Below, one piece after another: positions 24,093 through 33,800 of a stretch of DNA of 37,136 nucleotides. Origin of the DNA: Alteromonadaceae bacterium UBA2620 (lineage in GTDB: Bacteria; Pseudomonadota; Gammaproteobacteria; Enterobacterales; Alteromonadaceae); contig DDJQ01000025.1 of the NCBI GenBank assembly GCA_002339125.1, forward strand, positions 1 through 37,136, in the 5' to 3' direction. Each line of letters opens with the position of its first letter. The first letter of the stretch is position 1. The notes under the pieces are model-generated. The model ran no database searches. It worked only from the letters and a program-made list of their open reading frames with translations, and was not told the origin of the DNA. The position numbers were made by a program, and so were the translations under genes.

Positions 24093-26918
24093 ATGCAAGA
24101 AAGCGTGATGAAAGCGTGGTGGGACTCATCGCACATGGCTGGAGCCAATGCTGCCTATGTGGAAGCATTGTACGAAGCCTACCTTGACGACCCGCAGAGT
24201 GTCTCTGATTCCTGGCGTGAAACCTTTGACGCTTTACCCAAAGTGGATGGGGTGGAATTAGAAAGTAACCATAGCCTTATCAAAGACCAGTTCCGCAAAC
24301 TGGCGTCTCTGGGACCACTGGCCCGTTGTAGCAGTGGGTCTGCTACCACAGCGAGCAGTAATCAGTCTGACCAGAAACAGGTTAAGGTGTTGCAGTTAAT
24401 TAACGCCTATCGATTCCGTGGGCACCAACATGCCAACCTCGATCCGCTGGGATTGTGGAAACAGGAACGGGTCAGAGACCTGGAGTTGTCGCATCACAAT
24501 CTATCCGAGACGGATTTTGATACGGTTTTCAACGTTGGCTCTTACGCCATCGGTAAAGAAACCATGCCATTAGGTGAACTGTTTAAATCATTAAACAGAA
24601 CCTATTGCAGCTCCATTGGTGCAGAATACATGCATATCACCGATACCGAGCAAAAGCGCTGGTTACAACAACGTATTGAATCAGTCGAAGCGCGTCCTGA
24701 ATTAGATCGCGATTCGAAAATCGATATCCTCAAAGGCCTGGTTGCCGCTGACGGTATGGAAAAGTACCTGGGCTCGAAATTCCCGGGCGCTAAGCGTTTC
24801 TCACTGGAAGGTGGCGATGCGCTGATCCCGATGCTCAAAGGGCTTATCAAAGAAGCCGGTTCACAAGGCACCAAAGAAGTTGTTGTGGGCATGGCTCACC
24901 GTGGCCGTCTTAACGTGCTGGTTAACGTACTGGGTAAAAACCCGTCAGTACTGTTTGACGAATTTGGTGGCAAGCACGACGAGTCGTTAGGCGCTGGTGA
25001 CGTAAAATACCATGCCGGTTACTCTTCCGACTTCGCTACGCCGGGCGGTAATGTTCACCTCGCGCTGGCCTTTAACCCGTCACACCTGGAAATTGTTAAC
25101 CCGGTGGTTATGGGCTCAGTTCGTGCTCGTCTTGACCGTCGCGAAAACAGCGCACTTAAGGTTCTGCCGGTAACTATCCACGGTGACTCGGCAATTGCCG
25201 GTCAGGGTGTGGTTCAGGAAACCTTTAACATGTCGCAAACCCGCGGGTTTGCAGTAGGTGGTACGGTTCGAATCGTTATCAACAACCAGGTTGGTTTCAC
25301 CACCTCGAAAATTGAAGATACCCGTTCCACCCAGTACTGTACTGACATCGCTAAAATGGTTCAGGCGCCGATTTTGCACGTTAATGCAGACGACCCTGAA
25401 GCTGTGTTATTTGTTACCAAGCTGGCGCTTGATTTCCGTAACAAATTTAAGCGCGATGTAGTAATTGATCTGGTTTGTTATCGCCGTCACGGCCACAACG
25501 AGTCGGATGAGCCAAATGCTACGCAGCCGGTGATGTATCAGAAGATTAAAAAGCATCCGGTACCACGTGAGATTTATGCCGAACAGCTGATTGCCGAAGG
25601 TGTACTGGGCAAACAGGATGCCGATAAACTTATCGAAGACTATCGGGCTGCTATGGATCATGGCGCCTGCGTGGTTGAAGAATGGCGGCCAATGACCGAG
25701 CACAGTGTTGACTGGCATCCGTATCTCGGCCATGACTGGGATACGCCGTACGATGGCAGCATTAGTCTGGATGAACTTAAGTCACTGGGCGATCGCCTGG
25801 TGTCTTACCCGGAAGACGTAAAATTACAGTCACGGGTGAATAAGGTTTATAACGACCGTAAAGCCATGATTGCCGGTGAGCGTAACCTCGACTGGGGTAT
25901 GGCCGAACTGCTGGCTTACGCATCCATTGTCAAGGGTGGCACCAGTATCCGTCTGACCGGTCAGGATTCAGGCCGTGGTACATTCTTCCATCGCCATGCC
26001 GTATTACACAATCAGGCTGATGCCTCAACTTACATGCCGCTTCAGCATATCAGCGAAGATCAGGAAGCTATCGAGATTTATGACTCGGTTCTGTCTGAAG
26101 AAGCGGTTATGGCATTTGAATACGGTTACGCCACAGCTGAGCCAACTTGTCTGACTATCTGGGAAGCGCAGTTTGGTGACTTTGCCAACGGTGCCCAGGT
26201 GGTATTCGACCAGTTCTTAAGTTCAGGTGAAGCCAAATGGGGTCGTTTATGCGGTCTGACAGTGCTGTTACCACATGGTTATGAAGGCCAGGGCCCTGAG
26301 CACAGCTCAGCACGTCTTGAGCGCTTCCTGCAACTGTGTGCCGATCACAACTGGCAGGTTTGTGTACCTTCAACGCCTGCTCAGGTGTTCAACATGATCC
26401 GCCGTCAGGTGATTCGCCCAATGCGTAAGCCATTGATTGTGATGTCACCTAAGTCATTGCTACGTCATCCTATGGCGGTTTCTTCACTGGAAGAACTGTC
26501 TGAAGGTGTATTCCACAACGTGATTGGCGAAGTGGATGAACTGCCGGCCAAAGACGTAAAACGTGTGGTGATGTGTTCTGGTAAGGTTTATTACGACCTG
26601 CTTGATCAACGCCGTAAGAATGAACAAACCGATATCGCCATTATTCGTCTGGAACAGTTATATCCGTTCCCGCAGGAAGAATGCGCGAAGATCGTGGCTG
26701 AATACAGCCATGTTAAAGATTGGGTTTGGTGTCAGGAAGAGCCACAAAACCAGGGTGCCTGGTATTGTAGCCAACATCATTTCTGGCAGGTAATCCCAGA
26801 TGGTGCCAAGTTAACATATGCGGGACGTGCGGCTTCAGCGTCGCCTGCCGTAGGTTATTTATCCGTTCACAACCAGCAACAGAAAGCCCTGGTTGAAGAC
26901 GCTCTCACGATAAAATAA
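24093..26918 (+). CDS. sucA: 2-oxoglutarate dehydrogenase E1 component SucA
   Basis: SucA decarboxylates 2-oxoglutarate with thiamine diphosphate and transfers the succinyl group to the lipoyl arms of SucB. The 941-residue protein (E. coli 933) begins with the E2-binding region WWDSSHMAGANAAYVEALYEAYL. Next come the AYRFRGHQHANLDPL segment, the TPP-domain motifs AHRGRLNVL and HGDSAIAGQGVVQET, and YRRHGHNESDEP. The C-terminal transketolase-like pyrimidine domain has DSGRGTFFHRHAVLHNQ and EAQFGDFANGAQ. AAGG lies eight bases before the ATG. It is followed after nine bases by sucB. The lpd (E3) subunit is not in this window and must be encoded elsewhere. Confidence 0.98.
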   Translation: MQESVMKAWWDSSHMAGANAAYVEALYEAYLDDPQSVSDSWRETFDALPKVDGVELESNHSLIKDQFRKLASLGPLARCSSGSATTASSNQSDQKQVKVLQLINAYRFRGHQHANLDPLGLWKQERVRDLELSHHNLSETDFDTVFNVGSYAIGKETMPLGELFKSLNRTYCSSIGAEYMHITDTEQKRWLQQRIESVEARPELDRDSKIDILKGLVAADGMEKYLGSKFPGAKRFSLEGGDALIPMLKGLIKEAGSQGTKEVVVGMAHRGRLNVLVNVLGKNPSVLFDEFGGKHDESLGAGDVKYHAGYSSDFATPGGNVHLALAFNPSHLEIVNPVVMGSVRARLDRRENSALKVLPVTIHGDSAIAGQGVVQETFNMSQTRGFAVGGTVRIVINNQVGFTTSKIEDTRSTQYCTDIAKMVQAPILHVNADDPEAVLFVTKLALDFRNKFKRDVVIDLVCYRRHGHNESDEPNATQPVMYQKIKKHPVPREIYAEQLIAEGVLGKQDADKLIEDYRAAMDHGACVVEEWRPMTEHSVDWHPYLGHDWDTPYDGSISLDELKSLGDRLVSYPEDVKLQSRVNKVYNDRKAMIAGERNLDWGMAELLAYASIVKGGTSIRLTGQDSGRGTFFHRHAVLHNQADASTYMPLQHISEDQEAIEIYDSVLSEEAVMAFEYGYATAEPTCLTIWEAQFGDFANGAQVVFDQFLSSGEAKWGRLCGLTVLLPHGYEGQGPEHSSARLERFLQLCADHNWQVCVPSTPAQVFNMIRRQVIRPMRKPLIVMSPKSLLRHPMAVSSLEELSEGVFHNVIGEVDELPAKDVKRVVMCSGKVYYDLLDQRRKNEQTDIAIIRLEQLYPFPQEECAKIVAEYSHVKDWVWCQEEPQNQGAWYCSQHHFWQVIPDGAKLTYAGRAASASPAVGYLSVHNQQQKALVEDALTIK

Positions 26919-26927
26919 GGAACAGAG

Positions 26928-28433
26928 ATGACAATTGAGATAAAAGTTCCGGTTCTACCCGAGTCAGTTGCCGACGCCACGATTGCAACCTGGCACGTAA
27001 AAGCCGGGGACAGTGTAAAACGCGACCAGAACCTGGTAGACATTGAGACAGACAAGGTGGTACTGGAAGTTGTTGCCCCTGCAGATGGTGTTATCGGTGA
27101 GATTATCGATGAAGAAGGTGCAACCGTACTTGGTGAACAAGTGATTGCTAAACTGGAAGAGGGCGGTGCTGCACCGGCCAAATCTGAAAGCAAAGCTGAC
27201 GCTGAGCCTGCTAAAGCAGAAGCACCAGCGGCAGAGGAAGCAAGCGGCGAAACCGTAGACATCAAAGTACCGGTACTGCCTGAGTCAGTGGCTGATGCAA
27301 CCATTGCTACCTGGCACGTTGCGCCAGGCGAAAAAGTAAGCCGCGACCAGAACCTGGTTGATATCGAAACCGATAAAGTGGTACTTGAAGTGGTTGCGCC
27401 GGCGGACGGCTCAATCGCCGAAGTACTGGCTGAAGAAGGCACCACGGTAACTGCCGAAGAAGTGATTGCCAAATTCACTGAAGGTGCAGGCTCTTCTGCG
27501 CCAGCTGCCGCAGCGAGTGAAGAAAGCAGCAGCGATGACGGTGACAGCGATGCGCTGAGCCCGTCGGTACGTCGCCTGTTAGCAGAAAAAGGCGTTGACC
27601 CGGCAAAAGTAAAAGGTTCAGGCAAAAACGGCCGTATCACCAAAGAAGATGTTGAGCAGTACCTGAAGTCTGACAGCAAGCCGGCTGCAGCCAGCCCTGC
27701 GTCAGAAGAAGCACCTGCAGCGCCTGCCGGTGAGCGTAGTGAAAAACGTGTACCTATGACACGCCTGCGTAAAACCATTGCTAACCGCCTGCTGGAAGCG
27801 AAAAACTCTACCGCTATGTTAACCACGTTCAACGAAGTTAACATGAAGCCTATCATGGACCTGCGTAAGCAGTATCAGGAAGGCTTTGAGAAGCGTCACG
27901 GTATCCGTTTAGGCTTTATGTCTTTCTATGTGAAAGCGGTTACTGAAGCGCTGAAGCGTTTCCCTGAAGTTAATGCTTCACTGGACGGTGATGACATCGT
28001 TTATCACAACTATTTTGATATCTCGATTGCGGTTTCAACGCCACGTGGTCTGGTTACCCCGGTACTGAAAGATTCAGATACCCTGGGTATGGCCGGTATC
28101 GAGAAAGGTATCAAGGAACTGGCTATCAAAGGCCGTGACGGCAAACTGTCTATGGCAGAGCTGCAAGGTGGTAACTTCACCATCACCAACGGTGGTGTGT
28201 TTGGTTCACTGATGTCTACGCCAATCATTAACCCGCCACAAAGCGCTATCCTGGGTATGCATAAGATCCAGGACCGCCCAATGGCAGTTAACGGCAAAGT
28301 TGAAATTTTACCAATGATGTATCTTGCGTTGTCTTACGACCACCGGATCATCGATGGCAAAGAATCGGTCGGCTTCCTGGTCACCGTTAAAGAAATGCTG
28401 GAAGATCCAACACGTCTGCTTCTGGATGTGTAA
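26928..28433 (+). CDS. sucB: 2-oxoglutarate dehydrogenase E2 component SucB, two lipoyl domains
   Basis: SucB forms the core of the complex and passes succinyl groups from E1 to CoA. The 501 residues are about 95 longer than E. coli SucB because there are two lipoyl domains. They are at 4-77, with lipoylated Lys43 in DIETDKVVLEV, and at 111-184, with Lys150 in the identical motif. Ala/Glu/Lys-rich linkers (78-108 and 186-208) join them. A peripheral subunit-binding domain (about 209-246: LSPSVRRLLAEKGVDPAKVKGSG) is followed by the acyltransferase domain (about 272-501) with catalytic His472 and Asp476 in SYDHRIIDGK. AAGGA precedes the ATG. Both lipoyl lysines are intact, so both arms should function. 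Confidence 0.97.
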   Translation: MTIEIKVPVLPESVADATIATWHVKAGDSVKRDQNLVDIETDKVVLEVVAPADGVIGEIIDEEGATVLGEQVIAKLEEGGAAPAKSESKADAEPAKAEAPAAEEASGETVDIKVPVLPESVADATIATWHVAPGEKVSRDQNLVDIETDKVVLEVVAPADGSIAEVLAEEGTTVTAEEVIAKFTEGAGSSAPAAAASEESSSDDGDSDALSPSVRRLLAEKGVDPAKVKGSGKNGRITKEDVEQYLKSDSKPAAASPASEEAPAAPAGERSEKRVPMTRLRKTIANRLLEAKNSTAMLTTFNEVNMKPIMDLRKQYQEGFEKRHGIRLGFMSFYVKAVTEALKRFPEVNASLDGDDIVYHNYFDISIAVSTPRGLVTPVLKDSDTLGMAGIEKGIKELAIKGRDGKLSMAELQGGNFTITNGGVFGSLMSTPIINPPQSAILGMHKIQDRPMAVNGKVEILPMMYLALSYDHRIIDGKESVGFLVTVKEMLEDPTRLLLDV

Positions 28434-28453
28434 GACTTTCGTAGCATAACTAT

Positions 28454-28512
28454 ATGTGAAGATGATACTCATGTATCATCTTCACATGCTGGTATTTGGG
28501 GACGGATACCAG
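28454..28512 (+). other. Two hairpins between sucB and sucC, one with a perfect 15-bp stem
   Basis: ATGTGAAGATGATAC (28454-28468), loop TCAT, then its exact complement to 28487. A second stem, CTGGTAT...ATACCAG (28489-28495 with 28506-28512, 10-base loop), follows at once. Neither has a T-run. They lie 20 bases after sucB and 60 bases before sucC, and they could stabilise the upstream mRNA or mark a processing site. Confidence 0.7.
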
Positions 28513-28572
28513 TTGGGAATTAGTCGAGCCAGATATTGGCTTTCGTTTAAATAATAATCGGAAAGAAACACC

Positions 28573-29739
28573 ATGAATTTGCATGAATACCAAGGTAAGC
28601 AGCTATTCAAAGAATACGGCTTACCTGTTTCTGAAGGATACGCATCAGATACCCCTCAAGGTGCAGTAGAAGCTGCTGACCGTATTGGCGGTAACGAATG
28701 GGTTGTTAAGTGTCAGGTCCACGCTGGTGGCCGTGGTAAAGCTGGCGGTGTTAAGCTGGTAAAAACCAAAGACGAAATTCGCGCTTTTGCTGAAAAGTGG
28801 TTAGGCAAAAACCTGGTGACATTTCAGACTGACGAGAACGGTCAGCCTGTAAGCAAGATCTTAGTAGAGTCTTGCACTGATATCGCAAACGAATTGTACT
28901 TAGGTGCTGTGGTAGACCGTGGCACACGCCGCGTTGTTTTCATGGCGTCTACTGAAGGCGGTGTTGAAATTGAAACCGTTGCAGAAGAAACCCCGGAAAA
29001 AATCCTGAAAGCTGAAATCGACCCAATCGTTGGTCCTCAGCCTTATCAGGCGCGTGAAATGGCGTTTAAACTGGGTCTGCAAGGCGTACAGGTTAAGCAA
29101 TTCGTACAGATCTTCTTAGGTCTGGCGAAAATGTTTGAAGACCTGGACCTGGCGTTAATCGAAATTAACCCGCTGGTAATCAAAGCAGACGGCAACCTGC
29201 ACTGTCTGGACGCTAAACTGGGCGTAGACAGCAACGCAATGTACCGTCAGCCTAAGCTGAAGGACATGAAAGATCCTTCACAGGAAGATGCTCGTGAAGC
29301 ACACGCTGCTCAGTGGGAACTGAACTACGTAGCACTGGACGGTAACGTTGGCTGTATGGTTAACGGTGCGGGTCTGGCCATGGGTACCATGGACATCGTA
29401 AACCTGCACGGCGGTAGCCCGGCTAACTTCCTCGATGTTGGTGGCGGCGCGACGAAAGAGCGTGTTGCTGAAGCATTCAAAATCATTCTGTCTGACGACA
29501 ACGTGAAAGCCGTTCTGGTTAACATCTTCGGCGGTATCGTACGTTGTGACATGATCGCAGAAGGTATCATCGGCGCAGTTAAAGAAGTAGGCGTTGAAGT
29601 ACCGGTTGTTGTACGTCTTGAAGGTACCAATGCAGAGCTTGGCCGTGAAGTGCTGGGTAACTCTGGCTTGGATATCATCGCTGCAGAATCATTAACTGAT
29701 GCAGCAGAGAAAGTTGTTGCAGCTGCGGAGGGCAAATAA
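28573..29739 (+). CDS. sucC: Succinyl-CoA synthetase beta subunit SucC
   Basis: SucC is the nucleotide- and succinate-binding subunit of the enzyme that makes ATP or GTP from succinyl-CoA. The 388-residue length is the same as in E. coli. It has an N-terminal ATP-grasp domain starting MNLHEYQGKQLFKEYGLPVSEG with VKCQVHAGGRGKAGGVKL (about 45-62), the metal site LALIEINPLV, and a C-terminal CoA-ligase domain with VNIFGGIVRCDMIAEG. GGAAAG precedes the ATG. It overlaps sucD by one base (TAATG), so the two subunits are translationally coupled. Nucleotide preference (ATP or GTP) cannot be read with certainty. Confidence 0.98.
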   Translation: MNLHEYQGKQLFKEYGLPVSEGYASDTPQGAVEAADRIGGNEWVVKCQVHAGGRGKAGGVKLVKTKDEIRAFAEKWLGKNLVTFQTDENGQPVSKILVESCTDIANELYLGAVVDRGTRRVVFMASTEGGVEIETVAEETPEKILKAEIDPIVGPQPYQAREMAFKLGLQGVQVKQFVQIFLGLAKMFEDLDLALIEINPLVIKADGNLHCLDAKLGVDSNAMYRQPKLKDMKDPSQEDAREAHAAQWELNYVALDGNVGCMVNGAGLAMGTMDIVNLHGGSPANFLDVGGGATKERVAEAFKIILSDDNVKAVLVNIFGGIVRCDMIAEGIIGAVKEVGVEVPVVVRLEGTNAELGREVLGNSGLDIIAAESLTDAAEKVVAAAEGK

Positions 29740-30611
29740 TGTCAGTTTTGATCGGTAAAGATACTAAAGTTATCTGTCAGGGTTTCACTGGCGGTCAGGG
29801 GACGTTTCACTCTGAACAAGCGCTTGCCTACGGTACGCAAATGGTTGGTGGTGTAACGCCTGGTAAAGGTGGCACTGAGCACTTAGGTCTGCCAGTATTT
29901 AACACAGTGCGTGAAGCCGTTGAAGCAACTGGCGCCACAGCCTCTGTTATCTACGTTCCAGCTCCTTTCTGTAAAGACTCAATTGTTGAAGCAGTAGATG
30001 CCGGTATCGAATTAGTGGTTTGTATCACTGAAGGTATTCCTACGTTGGATATGCTTTACGTTAAAGAATACGTAAATGCTAAAGGCGCACGCATGATTGG
30101 TCCAAACTGTCCGGGTGTAATCACTCCGGGTGAGTGTAAGATTGGTATTATGCCTGGTCACATCCACAAGCCTGGTAAAGTTGGTATTGTTTCACGCTCT
30201 GGTACGCTTACCTACGAAGCAGTTAAACAAACTACTGACGAAGGTTTTGGTCAGTCTACCTGTGTTGGTATTGGTGGTGACCCAATCCCGGGTTCTAACT
30301 TCATCGACATCCTGAAGTTATTCCAGGACGATCCACAAACCGAAGCGATTGTTATGATCGGTGAGATCGGTGGTACTGCAGAAGAAGAAGCGGCAGCGTT
30401 TATCAAAGAAAACGTGACTAAGCCGGTTGTTTCTTACATCGCTGGTGTTACTGCTCCTCCGGGCAAACGTATGGGCCACGCTGGTGCGATCATCGCTGGC
30501 GGTAAAGGTACTGCAGACGAGAAATTTGCAGCCCTTGAAGCAGCAGGCGTAAAAACTGTTCGCTCTCTGGCTGACATCGGTAAAGCACTGCGCGAACAAA
30601 CTGGTTGGTAA
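29739..30611 (+). CDS. sucD: Succinyl-CoA synthetase alpha subunit SucD
   Basis: SucD binds CoA and carries the phosphohistidine intermediate. The 290-residue protein opens with the CoA-binding Rossmann domain (VICQGFTGGQGTFHSEQAL, about 11-29). The middle has GPNCPGVITPGECKIGIMPG, and the phosphorylated histidine is His247 in MGHAGAIIAGGKGTADEK. Length equals the E. coli subunit (289). It ends the TCA operon and is followed by a strong terminator. Confidence 0.98.
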   Translation: MSVLIGKDTKVICQGFTGGQGTFHSEQALAYGTQMVGGVTPGKGGTEHLGLPVFNTVREAVEATGATASVIYVPAPFCKDSIVEAVDAGIELVVCITEGIPTLDMLYVKEYVNAKGARMIGPNCPGVITPGECKIGIMPGHIHKPGKVGIVSRSGTLTYEAVKQTTDEGFGQSTCVGIGGDPIPGSNFIDILKLFQDDPQTEAIVMIGEIGGTAEEEAAAFIKENVTKPVVSYIAGVTAPPGKRMGHAGAIIAGGKGTADEKFAALEAAGVKTVRSLADIGKALREQTGW

Positions 30612-30656
30612 TTATCTCTGGTTTAGCGCCGATGTGTTAACAATTTATTGTTTGGT

Positions 30657-30683
30657 AAAAGCCCGCTTTATGCGGGCTTTTTT
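30657..30683 (+). terminator. Intrinsic terminator of the sdh-suc operon
   Basis: A GCCCGC-TTTAT-GCGGGC stem preceded by AAAA and followed by six Ts, 46 bases after the sucD stop. Textbook form. Confidence 0.93.
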
Positions 30684-30851
30684 ATTATTTATCAAAAAGA
30701 TAGGCAATTTAAGATGCCCTTAGGGATCTCCTCTTTTATTACTATAAATCGATTGTGAAAAATTTGTAAAAAAAAGTTAACTGAATACGTATGCATGACA
30801 TTTTCAGTTTTTCACCTAGCAACTAGTATTAAATTCGGTAATCAAACCGGC

Positions 30852-30871
30852 GAAATGTTGCACAGCATTTC
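30852..30871 (+). promoter_or_regulatory. Candidate operator or leader palindrome before the TonB receptor gene
   Basis: GAAATGTTG-CA-CAGCATTTC is a 20-base inverted repeat with one mismatched pair, 26 bases before the receptor ATG. Its length and symmetry suit a dimeric repressor of a sugar system (LacI type). A further inverted repeat, AACTGAA...TTCAGTT, lies at 30779-30809. Neither matches a regulator motif I know. Confidence 0.35.
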
Positions 30872-30897
30872 TCAACATAACTAATAATGGGGAAAAC

Positions 30898-33800
30898 ATG
30901 AAAACGTTCAAACCCAGTGCTATCACTCTGGCACTATTAACCAGTGGGTTGGTTTTCACTAGTTATCCGCTTTTGGCGCAAGACTCAGCGCAAAACAGTG
31001 ACCAGGGAAAACAGGAAGAAGCTATAGAGCGCATTGAGGTGCGCGGTTTTAGCAGCAGTCTAATTCAGTCACTCAACCAAAAGCGTTTTGGTGATACCGT
31101 TTCAGAACAACTCTCAGCCGACGACCTGGGCGGCTTGCCCGACGTCAGTATGGCCGATGCACTCACCCGGTTACCGGGGATATCCGCGGTACGAACCGGT
31201 GGTCAGGCTGCGGAAATTAATATTCGGGGCTTATCCGGAGACTTTGTCTTCTCGACACTGAACGGCCGGGAACAGGTATCTACCAGTGGCAGTCGTTCAA
31301 TCGAATTCGATCAGTACCCGTCTGAATTGATCAATTCAGCAGCCGTGTATAAATCACCCAAAGCGTCGCTGATTGAGGGCGGGGTTGCCGGTACGGTTGA
31401 GTTACAAACCGCCAGTGCGTTAGCTAAGGATGACAAACATACCTTTAATGCCAACGTGCGCGGTATGTTTAATGACCGGGCCAATGAAGTGGCTGATGCA
31501 GAAGAGTTTGGCCATCGCCTGAGCTTTTCCTATCAGGGCAAGTTCTTAGATGACACCCTGGGAGTTTCCCTTGGTTACGCCAGGTTATATCAACCCAGTG
31601 TGTCTACTCAGTTCATCGGCTTTGCCTACAATGCCGAAGTTGATGTCGATGGCCTGGCCGGTGATGAGGAGAATTATAACCCGAATTCAGATGTGCCCCG
31701 CGAAGATCAGTGCCTGGAATGTGAACTCATTTCCGAAGGCTTTGAAATGCAACACAAGGGTGGTGAGGAAACCCGCAACGGCTATGTTGCGGCCATTGAG
31801 TGGGCTCCGCTGGATAACTTCACCTTAAAAGCTGATGCCTTCGTATCCAAATTTGATTCAGAAGCCTTTGCCCGCGGTTTCCGGGTAAAGCTCGGTGGCG
31901 TCAATACTGAAATCTACAATCCTGTGGTGGTAAATAACAGTGTTGTTGGCGGTACGTTTGTGCGTTCTGATAGCAGTGAAACCCGTATCGAACTGGTTAA
32001 TGACGATAATCAGGATTTCGATAAAGTAGAAAGCTACGGTATCAACGCTGACTGGCAGATCACCGATAATTTCGCCGCACAGTTTGATATTGCATTATCA
32101 AAAGCTAACAGTAATTTCCGCAATGGCTTGTTGTGGTCACTGGTTGGTGAGGATGCCACCGCCGCCAGTCCCCGCTTTGATGAAAATATACAGATCTCGT
32201 ATCTGCTCAATGGTATGGACTTACCAGACTTACAGTTCAATCAGGCCGATGCCTTTACCGATCTGGACCGGGTTATGGTCAGTAAGTATGGCATTTATCC
32301 CTATGTTAACAGTGATGAACTGGATGCCTACCGGGCTGATTTCCAGTATTTTATTGATACCGACTTCATATCGTCCATCGAGTTTGGTGGCCGCTACTCA
32401 GATCGCACCTACAGTAACGATCGCTCGGTGTTTGAATATGGTAACGACCAGGCATTTTCCTCGAGTCAGCCGCCGCTGCGTCTTACCGATGATTTAGCCG
32501 AAGTGGTGAACTGGCAGGGCGACTTTGCTTACTTTCCCAATTACCTTTCCATTGATTTGGGCAAAGCGCTTCAAGCCTGGTTCCCTTCCGGGATACCGCA
32601 ACCGGCGCAAACCTGGGGAGCAGGAGACCCGGGTGTAATTAATGGCCCTGACGATGCCACTGTGTCTACCGCATGGTCGGTCCTGGAAAGTGGAGACGTG
32701 TTTGAAACCGTCTCAGCTGCTTACCTGATGGCCAATATCGATACGGAAATCGGCGGATTACCGATTACCGGTAATATCGGCGTTCGCTATGTAAAATCCA
32801 AACAGAGCTCTACCACACTGCAAAGAGCAACCATGTTTGTGGAGGACCCGGAGACCGGTCAGGATGTAGAGGTCAGCGATCCCACAGCAGGCGCACAAAA
32901 TATTGTCGATGAGCTTGGCTATATCAATAATTTCTATCGCCCGGCCATACTCACTTACGAGTACACCGATGTCCTGCCGTCGATTAATTTAAATTTCCAG
33001 CTTACGGATAACTCGCAACTTCGTGTTGCTGCTGCGCGGGTAATGGGTCGGGCTCCGATCAATCGCTTTGCAGCCAATGCATCCACCAATGTTGAGCTAA
33101 TCAGTGCTACCCAGAACCGCGACTCCGGTGAGATTACCTTATCCAATCAGCAGGCGCGCATTTCGGGGTCATCGAATAACAGCCCTTATCTGGATCCGTT
33201 TTACGCTACTCAGTATGACATTTCCTATGAGCACTACTTTGATGACAGTGACGGCGCGATTGTCGTTGCAGGGTTTTATAAGAACATTGAGTCGTTTATC
33301 GAAAACATCGCCATCGAACCCTATGACTTTGAGGGCAACGGCTTTGTCGTACCAGATTCAGTGACGGTACCGGTGTTTTACGAAGCCGATTATCCGGGTC
33401 AGGCACCAGAGCAGGTTGTAGATAATACCGGAGCGCCGGTGACCGTGACAGTGCCTACCACTGATGGTCGCTATGAAACGGCTATTAACAATGCCCGTGG
33501 CGGTTACATTCGCGGTATAGAGCTGGCTTATACCCAGATATACAGTGACTTACCGGGTATGTGGTCGGGACTGGGCATTAATGCCAGCTATTCGTATACC
33601 GAAAGTGAGATACAGCGCACCGTAGGCAATGGCGTGTATGCCAGCCAGCTACCGGGCTTGTCAGAAAACGTTGCCACGATGACCTTGTTCTGGGAATACG
33701 AAGGGTTTGAAACCCGGGTGTCAGGCCGCTACCGCGACGCGTTTGTTTCCAGGCAGGTCGCGGTCAACGATCAGACCGTCAATTTTGATTCAGAGTTAGT

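Noticed and set aside
26867..27856. Long open frame on the minus strand opposite sucB (329 codons)
   Set aside because: Its Ser/Ala/Thr-rich, low-complexity translation with an internal repeat simply mirrors the duplicated lipoyl domains and Ala/Glu linkers of sucB. There is no ribosome site or family resemblance.
31021..31060. Possible STN or sigma-regulator signalling extension on the TonB receptor
   Set aside because: Only about 30 residues separate the signal peptide from the plug domain, too short for an STN domain, and no sigma/anti-sigma gene pair is adjacent.
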